NCBI GenBank assembly: GCA_026392155.1
Contig: JAPLCP010000079.1
Coordinates: 75,618 to 139,617 of the forward strand
Reading direction: 5' to 3'
Source: Armatimonadota bacterium
GTDB taxonomy: Bacteria > Armatimonadota > Armatimonadia > Armatimonadales > Armatimonadaceae
DNA length: 64,000 nucleotides
This document shows, piece after piece, positions 10,021 to 19,872 of this stretch (its first letter is position 1; each line of letters opens with the position of its first letter). The notes below the pieces were generated by a model. That model worked only from the letters and a program-made list of their open reading frames with translations, was not told the origin of the DNA and made no database searches. The position numbers and the translations under genes are program-made.

Positions 10021-11181
10021 GTGCAGACGATTCGCATTACCAAAGACGCTGCGCGGGCGTTTCTGATCCGCGCTTTTGCTTTAGAGAGCTGGCAGAGCCT
10101 CCCCGATGTAGACACGGCGATCCAGCGACTAGAGTTTGTGCAGGAGGACTCGATCCCGATCTGTGGGCGGATGCACGAGCTGATTCTGTGGCCTCGCGTG
10201 AAAGACTACGCCCCCGAGAAGCTCGCCGAGGCGCTCTACGGGCCAGACGCCAGCGCTTTTGAGATACACTTCCCCAATCTCGCGGCCCTGCCCCGCGCTG
10301 ACTACCCGCATTTCGTGCGCCGCAAGAAAGCTAGGCAGGCAGAGCCAGGGCGCTGGCAGGGCTTGTTTCCCGAAGAGGAGCCCGTCGCGGCGGCGTTTTT
10401 AAAGGCGCTGGACACTCATGGCCCCCTCTCCACGCGCCGCCATGGCAACGACTTCGGGCACATGCGCTCGGGCTGGGGCACGCAGGCCACGGTGGTTTCG
10501 CAAGTGGCAGAAAAGCTCTGGCTACACGGGACGCTGGGAATTGCGCACCGCAAGAACTTCGAGCGCTACTTCGATAGATTAGAGCGCGTCGCGCCGGATT
10601 TGGCACAGTGGCACCAGAAAGAGTCGTCGGAGCTTCCCGACCTAGAAGAGACGAAGCGCTATCTTGCCCGCAAGCGCCTCAAGGCCAAGGCGCTCTTTCG
10701 ACCAGGGCGCGAGGACAAGGCCACGCTGGGCGAGAGTGCGTTCTGTAAGGTGGAGATCGAGGGCCTCACCAAGCCCTGGTACTGCCTTATCGAAGAGGCT
10801 TCCCTCCTCCCGTTATCGGGAGGAGGGATAGAGGGAGGAGGGCTAGGAGGGCTAAGGCTGCTAGCCCCGCTCGATCCGCTTGTCTACGACCGGCAGCGCA
10901 CTCGGGAGATCTTTGACTTTGACTACACCTGGGAGGTCTATGTCCCGGCGGCAAAGCGCAAGTGGGGCTACTACGTCCTGCCGATTCTGCACGACGGCAA
11001 GCTCATTGGGCGAGTAGATCTCAAGCGCGACACCAAGACCGATTCTCTTCAGGTACTCGCGCTTTTATGGGAGCCTGGCGTTGCGGCCGATTGGGTGATG
11101 CCCCCTACGGAGGAGCGCTTACAGGAGCTGGGGCAGTTCCTTAATGTAAGCCGCATTGACAGAAGACCTACGACCGGGTAA
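10021..11181 (+). CDS. YcaQ-family winged-helix protein (crosslink-repair DNA glycosylase family)
   Basis: MQTIRITKDAARAFLIRAF...IQRLEFVQEDSIPICGRMHELILWPRV and RLLAPLDPLVYDRQRTREIFDFDYTWEVYVPAAKRKWGYYVLPIL; GTG start. Confidence 0.85.
   Translation: MQTIRITKDAARAFLIRAFALESWQSLPDVDTAIQRLEFVQEDSIPICGRMHELILWPRVKDYAPEKLAEALYGPDASAFEIHFPNLAALPRADYPHFVRRKKARQAEPGRWQGLFPEEEPVAAAFLKALDTHGPLSTRRHGNDFGHMRSGWGTQATVVSQVAEKLWLHGTLGIAHRKNFERYFDRLERVAPDLAQWHQKESSELPDLEETKRYLARKRLKAKALFRPGREDKATLGESAFCKVEIEGLTKPWYCLIEEASLLPLSGGGIEGGGLGGLRLLAPLDPLVYDRQRTREIFDFDYTWEVYVPAAKRKWGYYVLPILHDGKLIGRVDLKRDTKTDSLQVLALLWEPGVAADWVMPPTEERLQELGQFLNVSRIDRRPTTG
10801..10828. repeat. palindromic element copy E1 inside YcaQ-like CDS
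   Basis: tccctcctcccg-ttat-cgggaggaggga, perfect 12-bp arms, followed by further gggaggag/ggaggg runs; translated in frame as LLPLSGGGIEGGGLGG. Confidence 0.8.
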
Positions 11182-11357
11182 ACTTTTGCGGCCTGAGTGG
11201 GAACATTCTCGCAAGTTCATCTGTACTAATCCGGGGGCACGATTCTTGCGTTGATCCCCGATATCGTTCATAAAAAAACAACCATCCCAAACGCACGCGC
11301 GGAGCGGCGCGGCCCGACGATCTAGGACGTGGCCTCCGGCGTATAAGGAGCTTTCGT

Positions 11358-12377
11358 ATGGCGGCAGCCATAGAAATTAAAAACCTAACCAAACAGTACC
11401 CGGTTCCGATGAAGCGCGAGGTCGTCAACGCCGTTGACAACCTCTCCGTCACCATTGGAGAAGGCGAAGTCTTTGGCTTCCTGGGCGCAAACGGCGCAGG
11501 AAAGACCACCACCATCAAGATCCTGCTTGGCCTTATCTATGCCACGCAGGGCGAGGCCTATGTGCTCGGCAAGCCCGCGGGGGACATCGAGGCAAAACAC
11601 AAAGTGGCGTACTTGCCGGAGTCTCCATACTTCTACGAGCACATGACCGCCCGTGAGATCGTGACCTTTTACGCACAGCTCTTTGGCATGAAGCTCGAAG
11701 ACGCGAAGAAAAAAGCCGATGAGCTCGTGGACTTTGTGGGTCTTGGGGGAAAGAGCGATGTCAATAAGCGCGTCGCCGAGTTCTCCAAGGGAATGCGACA
11801 GCGTGTCGGGATTGCCCAGAGCCTGATCAACGACCCGGACTTGCTCTTTTACGACGAGCCGACCTCGGGCCTCGATGCCATTGCACGTCGCGATATCCGT
11901 GACCTCATGCTAGAGCTCAAGCGCCAGGGCAAGACCATGTTTCTTTCCAGCCACCAGCTCGAAGATGTCGAGATGGTCTGTGGCCGCGCCTCGATTATCC
12001 ACAAGGGCAAGCTCCAGGTGATCGGCACCATGGACGAGCTCCTTGGGGGCGAGCGCGTGGAAGTGACCGTCGTCAAGCCATCTGTGGAGCTTGCAGGCAA
12101 GCTGAGCGGCATGGAGAGTAGCGAGTTTGATGGCAAGCTCACCGTTACCGTCGCCAACACCGATGTCGGTGGACTTCTCGATGCCATCCGTGGTGCCAAG
12201 GGTGATGTCTTCTCCGTGGTTCCTAAGAAGCGCCGCCTAGAGGATATCTTCGTCGAGATCGTCGGGGAGCGCATTGACTCGGCGACGGGTAGCCTTGCCT
12301 CTACCGGCGACCGCCCGCTCGATGGGGGTGAGTCAAAGCCGACCGCCAATAAATACAAGGACTTGATGGACAAATAA
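11358..12377 (+). CDS. ABC transporter ATP-binding protein
   Basis: GANGAGKTTTIKILLGL Walker A, FSKGMRQRVGIAQ signature, LLFYDEPTSGLD Walker B. Confidence 0.97.
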   Translation: MAAAIEIKNLTKQYPVPMKREVVNAVDNLSVTIGEGEVFGFLGANGAGKTTTIKILLGLIYATQGEAYVLGKPAGDIEAKHKVAYLPESPYFYEHMTAREIVTFYAQLFGMKLEDAKKKADELVDFVGLGGKSDVNKRVAEFSKGMRQRVGIAQSLINDPDLLFYDEPTSGLDAIARRDIRDLMLELKRQGKTMFLSSHQLEDVEMVCGRASIIHKGKLQVIGTMDELLGGERVEVTVVKPSVELAGKLSGMESSEFDGKLTVTVANTDVGGLLDAIRGAKGDVFSVVPKKRRLEDIFVEIVGERIDSATGSLASTGDRPLDGGESKPTANKYKDLMDK

Positions 12378-13163
12378 ATGAATACCGCAATCGTTATCGC
12401 TCGCAACACCATCAGCGAAGCTCTGCGCAAGAAAGTGCTCAATGCCTTTCTCATGGTCGGATTTGCCATGCTCGTGCTGACCTTTGCCTTCCAGCAGTTT
12501 GCTCCGCGTCAGGAGCTAACTCTGGTTAAGGGAATGGGCCTAGGAATTATCTCCATGGCCGCCCTGCTCATCACCGTGATCCTCTCCATCAACCTCGTCC
12601 CCACCGAGATTGAGCGGCGCACGATCTACACCATCCTCTCCAAGCCCGTGCGTCGCCATGAGTTTTTGCTGGGCAAGTACTTCGGTGCTGCCAGCACGAT
12701 CTTTATCAATGTCGGCCTGATGGGACTTGCCTTTGTGCTGGCGATTATCCTCAAGCAACGTGGCGTGGACATGGGAAGCTCGCTCAACATGCTGAAGGGT
12801 GTCTGGATGATCTACTGCCAGATGGCACTTCTCAGCGCCGTGGCGATCTTCTTCTCGACATTCCTCTCGCCGCTGGTAAACTTCTTCCTGACCTTCTCTC
12901 TGTTTATCGTGGGGAACCTCTCCAGCTTCACGCTGGATCTGGCCAAGAACACGCAGAATGTCCTAGCGAAGGGATTCTTTACCATTGTCCACTACCTGGT
13001 ACCGAACTTTGGCAACTTCAACTACACCAACCCCCTGGTGCAGGCCAATGTGCAAGTGAAGTCCGAAGCCGCTCTTCTCACCCAGAATACGATCTACGCC
13101 CTGGTGTATGCCACGGTGCTGCTGATCATCTCCATTCTGGTCTTTGACCGACGCGAGGTGTGA
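12378..13163 (+). CDS. ABC-2 type transporter permease
   Basis: 6-TM permease; SINLVPTEIERRTIYTILSKPVRRHEFLLGKYFG motif; abuts ATPase. Confidence 0.92.
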   Translation: MNTAIVIARNTISEALRKKVLNAFLMVGFAMLVLTFAFQQFAPRQELTLVKGMGLGIISMAALLITVILSINLVPTEIERRTIYTILSKPVRRHEFLLGKYFGAASTIFINVGLMGLAFVLAIILKQRGVDMGSSLNMLKGVWMIYCQMALLSAVAIFFSTFLSPLVNFFLTFSLFIVGNLSSFTLDLAKNTQNVLAKGFFTIVHYLVPNFGNFNYTNPLVQANVQVKSEAALLTQNTIYALVYATVLLIISILVFDRREV

Positions 13164-14899
13164 TGATGAAAAATTTTCTCGATGCCGTCCGGGGCAACCC
13201 CAAGCTGACCGCAGGGGCTCTCGCGCTGATCGCGGTTCAGGGGCTTCTCCAAGCACGAATTGACCCGCTACGCCGACAGCCCGCCGTCGAGCCGCCTTCG
13301 ATGTTTAAGACCACAGGAGGACTGCCTTTTGAGTATGCCCTCGCTGCGGTCTCGGGCTTCCGGCAGGTGATTGCGGGGCTCCTCTGGGTGCGTGCCGACT
13401 CGTTCTTCCACTCGGGGAACTACGACGCGATTCTGCCGCTCCTGCGCCTGATTACCTGGCTTGATCCCAACTGGCTGGATGTTTATTCCACAGGTGCCTG
13501 GCACCTGATGTATAACTTCACCGATACCGACCAGCGCTCGGATCGCCGCTACCTGCCCGTTGGTATCGCGCTTCTCAATGAGGGAATCGAGGCCAACAGT
13601 ACGGTCTTCGACCTCTACAAAGAGAAGGGCTGGAATCTCTTCGATAAAGTCAAGGACTACGACGAGTCGGTGAAGGCGTATCAGCAAGCGCGCGACAACG
13701 ATCCCGCCCATGACATCAACATGGTAGAGCACTTGCTGGCCCATGCCACAGAGCGCTCTGGGAACCCAGAAGCGGCGATCAAGGCGTGGGAAGACGCGAT
13801 GGCGGCCCATAAGCAACGCATCGATGCTGCCAAGGGTACCCCGACAGAGGCCGATGCCCTCTCCCGCAATACCTCGGGTTTGAACAACGCCACCAAGAAC
13901 CGCCGCATGGTCAGTGTGCGTAGCTACTGCCGCCCACGGGACATTGCGCGCCTTGGCCAAGTGGATACCAACATGTCCTTCAAAGTCACCCGCGTTCGCC
14001 CCCGCGTGATTCGTGTGGAAGGGACATGGAACCTGATCGGCTGTCTGAAGGATCAGTACGATGATCTGAGCTTCGATGATCAGGGCAACCCCAAAGCAGC
14101 CAATATCTCCAGCGGAATCGTGATGGATGGCCCGGTAGATGGAGCACGCATTGACGTGCGACTCCATGATGCAGGCTACACCATGCCCTCTCCAAAGGAG
14201 TTTAGCTTTGAGGTTCCCGACACGCTGACGATCATGCAAGACGCGATCAACTCTCGTGGAGGAAAAAAGACGCTCAAGGGTAGCCTCTACGCGATCAATC
14301 CAACGGCGGCTACGGATCCTAATCAGGAGCGAGCGGGAGTCTATTCCTACAAAGACGATGGAAGCGCCCCGAAAGGCGTGCCCATTGTACAGGCACTGGC
14401 CGCCGGACAGCTCTCACCACTCGGGCAGCTCCAGCTAGCGACTCTGGTCGTTCCGCCCATGATGCGCAAGAAGAAGTTCTACACGCAGGAAGATGTCCCC
14501 GGGATCATCCGTGAGATCAAGGCCGATGCGTCTAAACTGAAGGGGCTCACGGATCGCAAGTTCTACGTGGCTCTGGAAGACAAGATGATGCCTAGTGAGT
14601 TTGGGCAAAAGCGCGAGATAGACATGAGCAAAGACCCGAAGATGTACAGCTTCAAGGCCGATGCCTATGACCTGACTCTCGGGTTCAACCCGCGCATCGC
14701 TCCGGACTTTGTTCAGGATCGCCTCGGCTGGAACGGTGAAGGCATGACAGACAAGCGCTACTTAAGAACGGACATCAAGCCCGGACTTCAGATGCTCTGG
14801 CTTAAGCTTAAGCTCACCCGTGACGATCTCGTTGGCGCGGATAGCAAGGTTCTTTTTGATGATAGCAAGGGGATTGGACTGGATAAGATCCAGAAATAA
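13160..14899 (+). CDS. hypothetical TPR-like protein associated with ABC-2 transporter
   Basis: 579 aa, TM near N-terminus, FEYALAAVSGFRQVIAGLLWVRADSFFHSGNY...LITWLDPNWLDVYSTGAWHLMYN TPR-like region; overlaps permease stop. Confidence 0.7.
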   Translation: MMMKNFLDAVRGNPKLTAGALALIAVQGLLQARIDPLRRQPAVEPPSMFKTTGGLPFEYALAAVSGFRQVIAGLLWVRADSFFHSGNYDAILPLLRLITWLDPNWLDVYSTGAWHLMYNFTDTDQRSDRRYLPVGIALLNEGIEANSTVFDLYKEKGWNLFDKVKDYDESVKAYQQARDNDPAHDINMVEHLLAHATERSGNPEAAIKAWEDAMAAHKQRIDAAKGTPTEADALSRNTSGLNNATKNRRMVSVRSYCRPRDIARLGQVDTNMSFKVTRVRPRVIRVEGTWNLIGCLKDQYDDLSFDDQGNPKAANISSGIVMDGPVDGARIDVRLHDAGYTMPSPKEFSFEVPDTLTIMQDAINSRGGKKTLKGSLYAINPTAATDPNQERAGVYSYKDDGSAPKGVPIVQALAAGQLSPLGQLQLATLVVPPMMRKKKFYTQEDVPGIIREIKADASKLKGLTDRKFYVALEDKMMPSEFGQKREIDMSKDPKMYSFKADAYDLTLGFNPRIAPDFVQDRLGWNGEGMTDKRYLRTDIKPGLQMLWLKLKLTRDDLVGADSKVLFDDSKGIGLDKIQK

Positions 14900-14908
14900 T
14901 CCCACTCT

Positions 14909-17611
14909 CTATGCCCCGGAAGACTGGCTTGCCTGTCTTCCGGGGCTTTTTGTTTTTGGTGAGACTTCCGGGCTGTCCCAAGCAACCGTACCATCGTCGT
15001 ACCAAGTGGTTGCCAGAAGCGTCGGAACCGTCCCCTCCGTGGCAAGTGTCAAGCCACAGCGCACCGCGAAGCGCTCCACAAACGCACGAACGCGCTTGAC
15101 GATCGCCAAACGAATATTGGGGTCATCCACGGTACTGTAGAGGTGAAAGCCTACCAGGCCATCCTCTATCGTCAGCGCCAGGAGCTGACGTGCGACGATC
15201 CTCCCTTTTCCATCACGCCCGTAGAGCACCCGTTTATTGGCATCGGATGCATTGGCAACAGTCGAGTAGGAGTTGCAGCCTCCGAAGCTCAGGCAGGTGT
15301 CGAAGTAGTTTCCCATCTGGAGTACAGCCAGCGGATCGGTCTCTAGCTGTAGCTGAAGCCAGCCATCGGCTAGCTCGTCGCAGCACAGGCGCTCCTGCCA
15401 GTCACTTTGCCATGCCACACTGTCTACTCCACGCTCTTCTAGGGCTTGCAGAAACTCCCGATTTGCTTTCTGGCGGAGAGCCCAGCGGGTATCGCCATCA
15501 CAGTAAGCCCGTAGCAGTCGAATCAAGAGCCGACGGTTTGGCTCAATATCCAGACTCAGGAGTACCGCGTTCATGATGTCGGGTGTCATCTCTACGGAGA
15601 GGGCACGGCTTCCAATGAGCCCCTGGAGACGGGCACGATAGACCTCCTGAATGGCAGCTTCCAGCGCCGCAAACCGCAGCTTTTGTGCTTGCTCGGCGAC
15701 GCAGGCCTGAAGCTCCGCCACTACCTGAGTCCGCAGATGCTCAGGCTGAGCCAGGCGCGCCTGTAGGTTTGCTAACCGTGCTCGGGCGCGGTCAGGATGG
15801 CGAGCCAGAAACGCCGCCTCACGCTGCAGACGCTCGGGGAGCGACAGGGCACGCTTCATCCCTGGTGTGACGGGTTGCAAGGCGCACCAGAGCACGTCCG
15901 AATTTTCCGGGAGGAGCGCCTCAATCTCGGTCCATTCCTCGGAATAGGGCACGGAAAGGGGCTGTAGCGTCTGGAGAGGCTGGAGGGCATCCAAACCAAG
16001 CCGTAGCGCCTCCCCAAGCTGTGCCATTTGCTCCATCGTCCGGCGGGGATGTTTGAGAAGCTGCTCCGAGAGTATGGGACGAAGCTCGGGAAACCGGGGA
16101 AGCTCCTTACAGAACCGCTCGGCGGAGTGAAAGGGAAGCCAGTCGAGTTCCAGCGGAAGCACCTCCTCATAGAGCTTGTGGAAGAGAGCTTCATCGTCCC
16201 CCGCAAGTGCGATAGCGACAGGCAGCCGTGACATTCTTGAGGAGGCCGTGAGTCGTGCCACGAGTCCTGGAAGCCAGCCTAGAGGAACCGTCGGTAAGAT
16301 CGAGAACAGCTCACGCCAATCCCAAGAGTCCCAGTCTTCCTGAGACGTGAGTGGGACGAGCAGTGCAAGCTTGGGGGCTAGCCGTACAAGCTGACGGCGA
16401 TCCTCACGCGAGCCGCTGTGTGCCGAGCTAGCAATCGCATCAAAAAACGCTTCCCTTGCCACGATCGGCAAGGTTCGTAGGACACGCAGAAGCTCGCCAA
16501 AGTCACTCCGGAACTCACGGACAGAGCGATAGTTTTGGAAGACTCCTGCAAGAGTGGTGTCGGTGCGGCGAAACTCTTTCTGGAGAGCCCAGAGGAGCGG
16601 ATAGAGCGCTGGGTCGGGCACGGAAACAGACACCGCAGCTAGGCTATTGGCCCGCAAGACGTCCTCCGCGAGCGCAAAGCTCTGCGAGTGCATCACGAGA
16701 TTGTGGAGGCGCTCCACAGTCAGGTGTTTATGGGCACGCCACTTCTGTGCCTTCTCCAGAAGCGCCGTCTCGCGTCGGGCTCCTGTCAGACGCTTCTTGA
16801 CCATCAGCTCTGGCACAGGCCAGAGCAAGGCGATGTTGCGCTCCAGAAGCTCTAGCCACCCGGCGCGGCTGTCGAGCGCGAGGATCGGAGCAAGAGCCTC
16901 GTCCATGCCGGGAGTCTCTAACATTCGAAAGGCGCGTACCAAACGTAGTGCTGGAGGCAGGCTCTCCAGGGGGAGTGCGCTCCAGTCCACTCCACCACAG
17001 GCGAAAGCCTTCAAGGCCACCACGGAGTCCAGTAGTTGAAGGAGCCTTTCGGGCGGCATCCCTTGACGAACGGCACGGCGCAGAGACTGCGGTGTGAGAG
17101 TAAAGAGTGGGAGTGCTTGCAGGGAGGGAGCGTCGTGCCCCAAGCGTGCCACCAGATCGGGGTGGCGGGGAAGTGGCATGCCTTGTTGACAGACCTGTTT
17201 CACCAGTGCCAGCAAAGGACGAGCCTCCTCCGGGAGAAGCGAGTCTTGTTCCTGTGCCTGAAGCTGAGGCAGCGCTGCCTTCCCCTGTTGCGCCAACAGC
17301 GCACTCGGGGAGAACGGAAGCTCATTTTCGCAGAGCGCCTCGATCACTAGCCAGTCCGCAAGGTCTGTGGGGGTGAGGCTGAGCCAGCGCTTTGCCCGCT
17401 CTAGCTGCTGCTGTAAAAGATCAACGCCGCGTAGCTCATAGAGCCGCTTTTGAGTCTTCCAAAGGAGCTCCGCATCGGGAATCGTCCCCCCCCACGTCAA
17501 GCAGCCCTCTGTCTCAGACCAAGACAGCGGCGCGTCCAGCCACGCTACCTGTGCCAGCAGGACTTTCTCGCCTAGGTGAGCCCGTTTTTGTTCTCTTCGT
17601 CGAATAGCCAC
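14909..17611 (-). CDS. 900-aa protein of unknown function with Cys-containing C-terminal domain
   Basis: Uninterrupted 900-aa ORF; C-terminal DPLAVLQMGNYFDTCLSFGGCNSYSTVANASDANKRVLYGRDGKGRIVARQLLALTIEDGLVGFHLYSTVDD. Confidence 0.75.
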   Translation of the reverse strand: MAIRRREQKRAHLGEKVLLAQVAWLDAPLSWSETEGCLTWGGTIPDAELLWKTQKRLYELRGVDLLQQQLERAKRWLSLTPTDLADWLVIEALCENELPFSPSALLAQQGKAALPQLQAQEQDSLLPEEARPLLALVKQVCQQGMPLPRHPDLVARLGHDAPSLQALPLFTLTPQSLRRAVRQGMPPERLLQLLDSVVALKAFACGGVDWSALPLESLPPALRLVRAFRMLETPGMDEALAPILALDSRAGWLELLERNIALLWPVPELMVKKRLTGARRETALLEKAQKWRAHKHLTVERLHNLVMHSQSFALAEDVLRANSLAAVSVSVPDPALYPLLWALQKEFRRTDTTLAGVFQNYRSVREFRSDFGELLRVLRTLPIVAREAFFDAIASSAHSGSREDRRQLVRLAPKLALLVPLTSQEDWDSWDWRELFSILPTVPLGWLPGLVARLTASSRMSRLPVAIALAGDDEALFHKLYEEVLPLELDWLPFHSAERFCKELPRFPELRPILSEQLLKHPRRTMEQMAQLGEALRLGLDALQPLQTLQPLSVPYSEEWTEIEALLPENSDVLWCALQPVTPGMKRALSLPERLQREAAFLARHPDRARARLANLQARLAQPEHLRTQVVAELQACVAEQAQKLRFAALEAAIQEVYRARLQGLIGSRALSVEMTPDIMNAVLLSLDIEPNRRLLIRLLRAYCDGDTRWALRQKANREFLQALEERGVDSVAWQSDWQERLCCDELADGWLQLQLETDPLAVLQMGNYFDTCLSFGGCNSYSTVANASDANKRVLYGRDGKGRIVARQLLALTIEDGLVGFHLYSTVDDPNIRLAIVKRVRAFVERFAVRCGLTLATEGTVPTLLATTWYDDGTVAWDSPEVSPKTKSPGRQASQSSGA
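14913..14956. terminator. rho-independent terminator between convergent genes
   Basis: gccccggaagac tggcttgcct gtcttccggggc followed by tttttgtttt; lies within the last codons of the minus-strand gene. Confidence 0.85.
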
Positions 17612-17702
17612 TTCAGTTCTGTATCGTCAGAGATTTCAAAAAAGCAAAATAGGATTTAGGATTCTTGGGAACTGTTCGGCAATAACGTCTGTTGGGCATG
17701 CT

Positions 17703-18902
17703 ATGATACAGAAAAGTTCTTCGCTTGACTGGCCGCAGTGGCGCGGTCCTCTCCGTGACTCCCATGTTAGTGGTTTTAAGGCTCCGTCACGCTGGCCTGC
17801 TCAGCTCGGCAAAAAATGGTCTATCAATGTGGGAGAGGGACACTCTTCCCCCATTATCGTAGGAAATCGTGCCTTTGTGATCGTGCGGCAAGGCAACGAC
17901 GAGCACGTGCTCTGTCTGGACATGGCAACGGGAAAGACGCTCTGGAAAGATGTCGTGGCCGCGCCGTTCGATAGCGTTATTTTCCCGGCACAGCGCCTCG
18001 GAAAGTCCCCACGCTCCACACCTCTCTGGCACCAGGGAAAGCTCTACACCATCGGGGTCAATGGCCTGATGACGTGCTTTGATGCTACGAAAGGCAGCAT
18101 TCTCTGGCGCAAGGACTTCGCCAAGCAGTACCCGATCCCCATGCCGGTCTGCGGGGCCTCGCTCTCACCGCTGGTTGATGGCAAGAAGATCTATGTCCAC
18201 TCCGGCCACGAAGCCACGGGCTCGTTCTTGGCGCTGGATAAAGACACGGGAAAAGAGCTCTGGGCCTGGAAGGGCGAAGGGCCAGGCTACACGTCTCCGC
18301 AGCTCGCCACGATTGGTGGAGTCCGGCAGCTCATTACCGCCTCACACAACCTCTGGCTGGGACTTAGCCCCGAGAACGGGTCGGAGCTCTGGCGCTTGGC
18401 CAACCGCCAGAACATGTTCAACCACAACTCCATCACCCCCGTGATCGCGGGCGACACGGTGCTCTGTGGAGCGAATCAGCGGGCGACTTTCGCGCTCAAG
18501 CTCAGCCAGAGTGGGGGCAAGTGGGCAACGTCGAAGGTCTGGGAGTCGCGCGACGTGACCATGTCTTCTTCTAGTCCCGTGCTGGATGGCAAGCATGTCT
18601 ATGTGGTCAATGAGAAGCGGCGCGGGCAAGTGGCCGTGATGGACTTCGCCACCGGGAAAGTAACCTGGGAGTGCCCCGGCAACAAAGGCGAGCAAGTGAC
18701 GATCTTTGACATTGGCCCCTCCCTTCTCGTCTCGTCGCAGGGCGGCGAGCTGTTTGTCTACCAAAAAATGGGCGATACCCTTAAGGAAACTGCCAAGTAC
18801 GAAGTGGCGGATTCGGCCATGTGGTCAAGCCCGGCAATCTCGGGGAACCGCCTGCTCGTCAAAGGCGCGTCCACCCTGGCTCTTTGGGATATTCCCGCCT
18901 GA
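17703..18902 (+). CDS. PQQ-like beta-propeller repeat protein
   Basis: DWPQWRGPLRDSHVSG...VLCLDMATGKTLWKD...GKLYTIGVNGLMTCFDATKGSILWRKDF blade motifs. Confidence 0.93.
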   Translation: MIQKSSSLDWPQWRGPLRDSHVSGFKAPSRWPAQLGKKWSINVGEGHSSPIIVGNRAFVIVRQGNDEHVLCLDMATGKTLWKDVVAAPFDSVIFPAQRLGKSPRSTPLWHQGKLYTIGVNGLMTCFDATKGSILWRKDFAKQYPIPMPVCGASLSPLVDGKKIYVHSGHEATGSFLALDKDTGKELWAWKGEGPGYTSPQLATIGGVRQLITASHNLWLGLSPENGSELWRLANRQNMFNHNSITPVIAGDTVLCGANQRATFALKLSQSGGKWATSKVWESRDVTMSSSSPVLDGKHVYVVNEKRRGQVAVMDFATGKVTWECPGNKGEQVTIFDIGPSLLVSSQGGELFVYQKMGDTLKETAKYEVADSAMWSSPAISGNRLLVKGASTLALWDIPA

Positions 18903-18931
18903 GCGAGCGTCACTTTAATCTCCTCTTCATA

Positions 18932-18956
18932 GGTAGCGTGATACAATCACGCTACC
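18932..18956. promoter_or_regulatory. perfect inverted repeat with a -10-like TACAAT at its centre (terminator or operator)
   Basis: ggtagcgtga-tacaa-tcacgctacc, 10-bp arms, then tttatct. Confidence 0.6.
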
Positions 18957-18983
18957 TTTATCTATTTGGTTGGAGTATTTCCC

Positions 18984-19844
18984 ATGAAAAAGCGCAGTGG
19001 TTTCACCCTAATTGAGCTTCTCGTTGTCATCGCCATTATCGCGATTCTCGCCGCCATTCTTTTCCCTGTTTTTGCACAAGCACGAGAAAAAGCCCGGCAG
19101 ACAAGCTGTCTCTCCAACATGAAGCAGGTCGGTCTTGGGATCATGATGTACTCTCAGGACTACGATGAGACATTTCCGCTGGGATCTTATATTCTGGGGA
19201 CGATGACAGCTGCCGTTACGTGGCAAGACCTCGTCGAACCCTATGTTAAGTCGGGAGCGGGCGCGACGAACGTCAATATCGTGGGCCGTGTGGACGCGCC
19301 GTTCTGGATCTGCCCTAGCATCACTCCCAATGGCAAAGATCTTCCTATGGCTGCCGGAGATACCGTGCCCTTTGCGACTTCGGGTGTCTCGCCGATTGCT
19401 AACTTCTACTCCAAAGCATTCAGCTACATGAACAATAGTAATCTCATGCCGACAAGCCACCGCTCTGCTCCTACAGCCGGTATAAACGGCTGGTTTCCGC
19501 TGGGAATTCAGTCCTTACCTGTAGTCGAGTCCCCCGCACAGCGCGTTCTCGCCTGCGAGGGCATGGGCTATGTGGGCAACACCGGCGGCGACGACTGGAC
19601 GACCAACTGCACGGTTGGGGTGGAGACAGGCTTTCCGAGTCTGCCGGGACGCTTATTGGGCCGTGCGGATAACTACTGTGGGGCGCGCTATCGCCACAGC
19701 GGTGGCGCGAACTACACCCTCGCGGATGGTCATGCCAAGTGGTTCAAGGCTCCGAACAACTCGTGGCGTGCCCGTAGTACCCAGGGTGCCGCCTGGCGCA
19801 AGTCTCTGGCTCCCAATGCCAGTGTCTGGTTCCGCGAGGACTAA
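18984..19844 (+). CDS. DUF1559-type prepilin N-methylation-motif protein
   Basis: [66 protein letters not shown]-terminal [19 protein letters not shown]. Confidence 0.95.
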   Translation: MKKRSGFTLIELLVVIAIIAILAAILFPVFAQAREKARQTSCLSNMKQVGLGIMMYSQDYDETFPLGSYILGTMTAAVTWQDLVEPYVKSGAGATNVNIVGRVDAPFWICPSITPNGKDLPMAAGDTVPFATSGVSPIANFYSKAFSYMNNSNLMPTSHRSAPTAGINGWFPLGIQSLPVVESPAQRVLACEGMGYVGNTGGDDWTTNCTVGVETGFPSLPGRLLGRADNYCGARYRHSGGANYTLADGHAKWFKAPNNSWRARSTQGAAWRKSLAPNASVWFRED

Positions 19845-19872
19845 ATTGCCTCTTACCGGGTAGAATCTCCCT

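Noticed and set aside
13268-14239. 323-aa minus-strand ORF
   Set aside because: Antisense to the well-supported 579-aa TPR-like protein.
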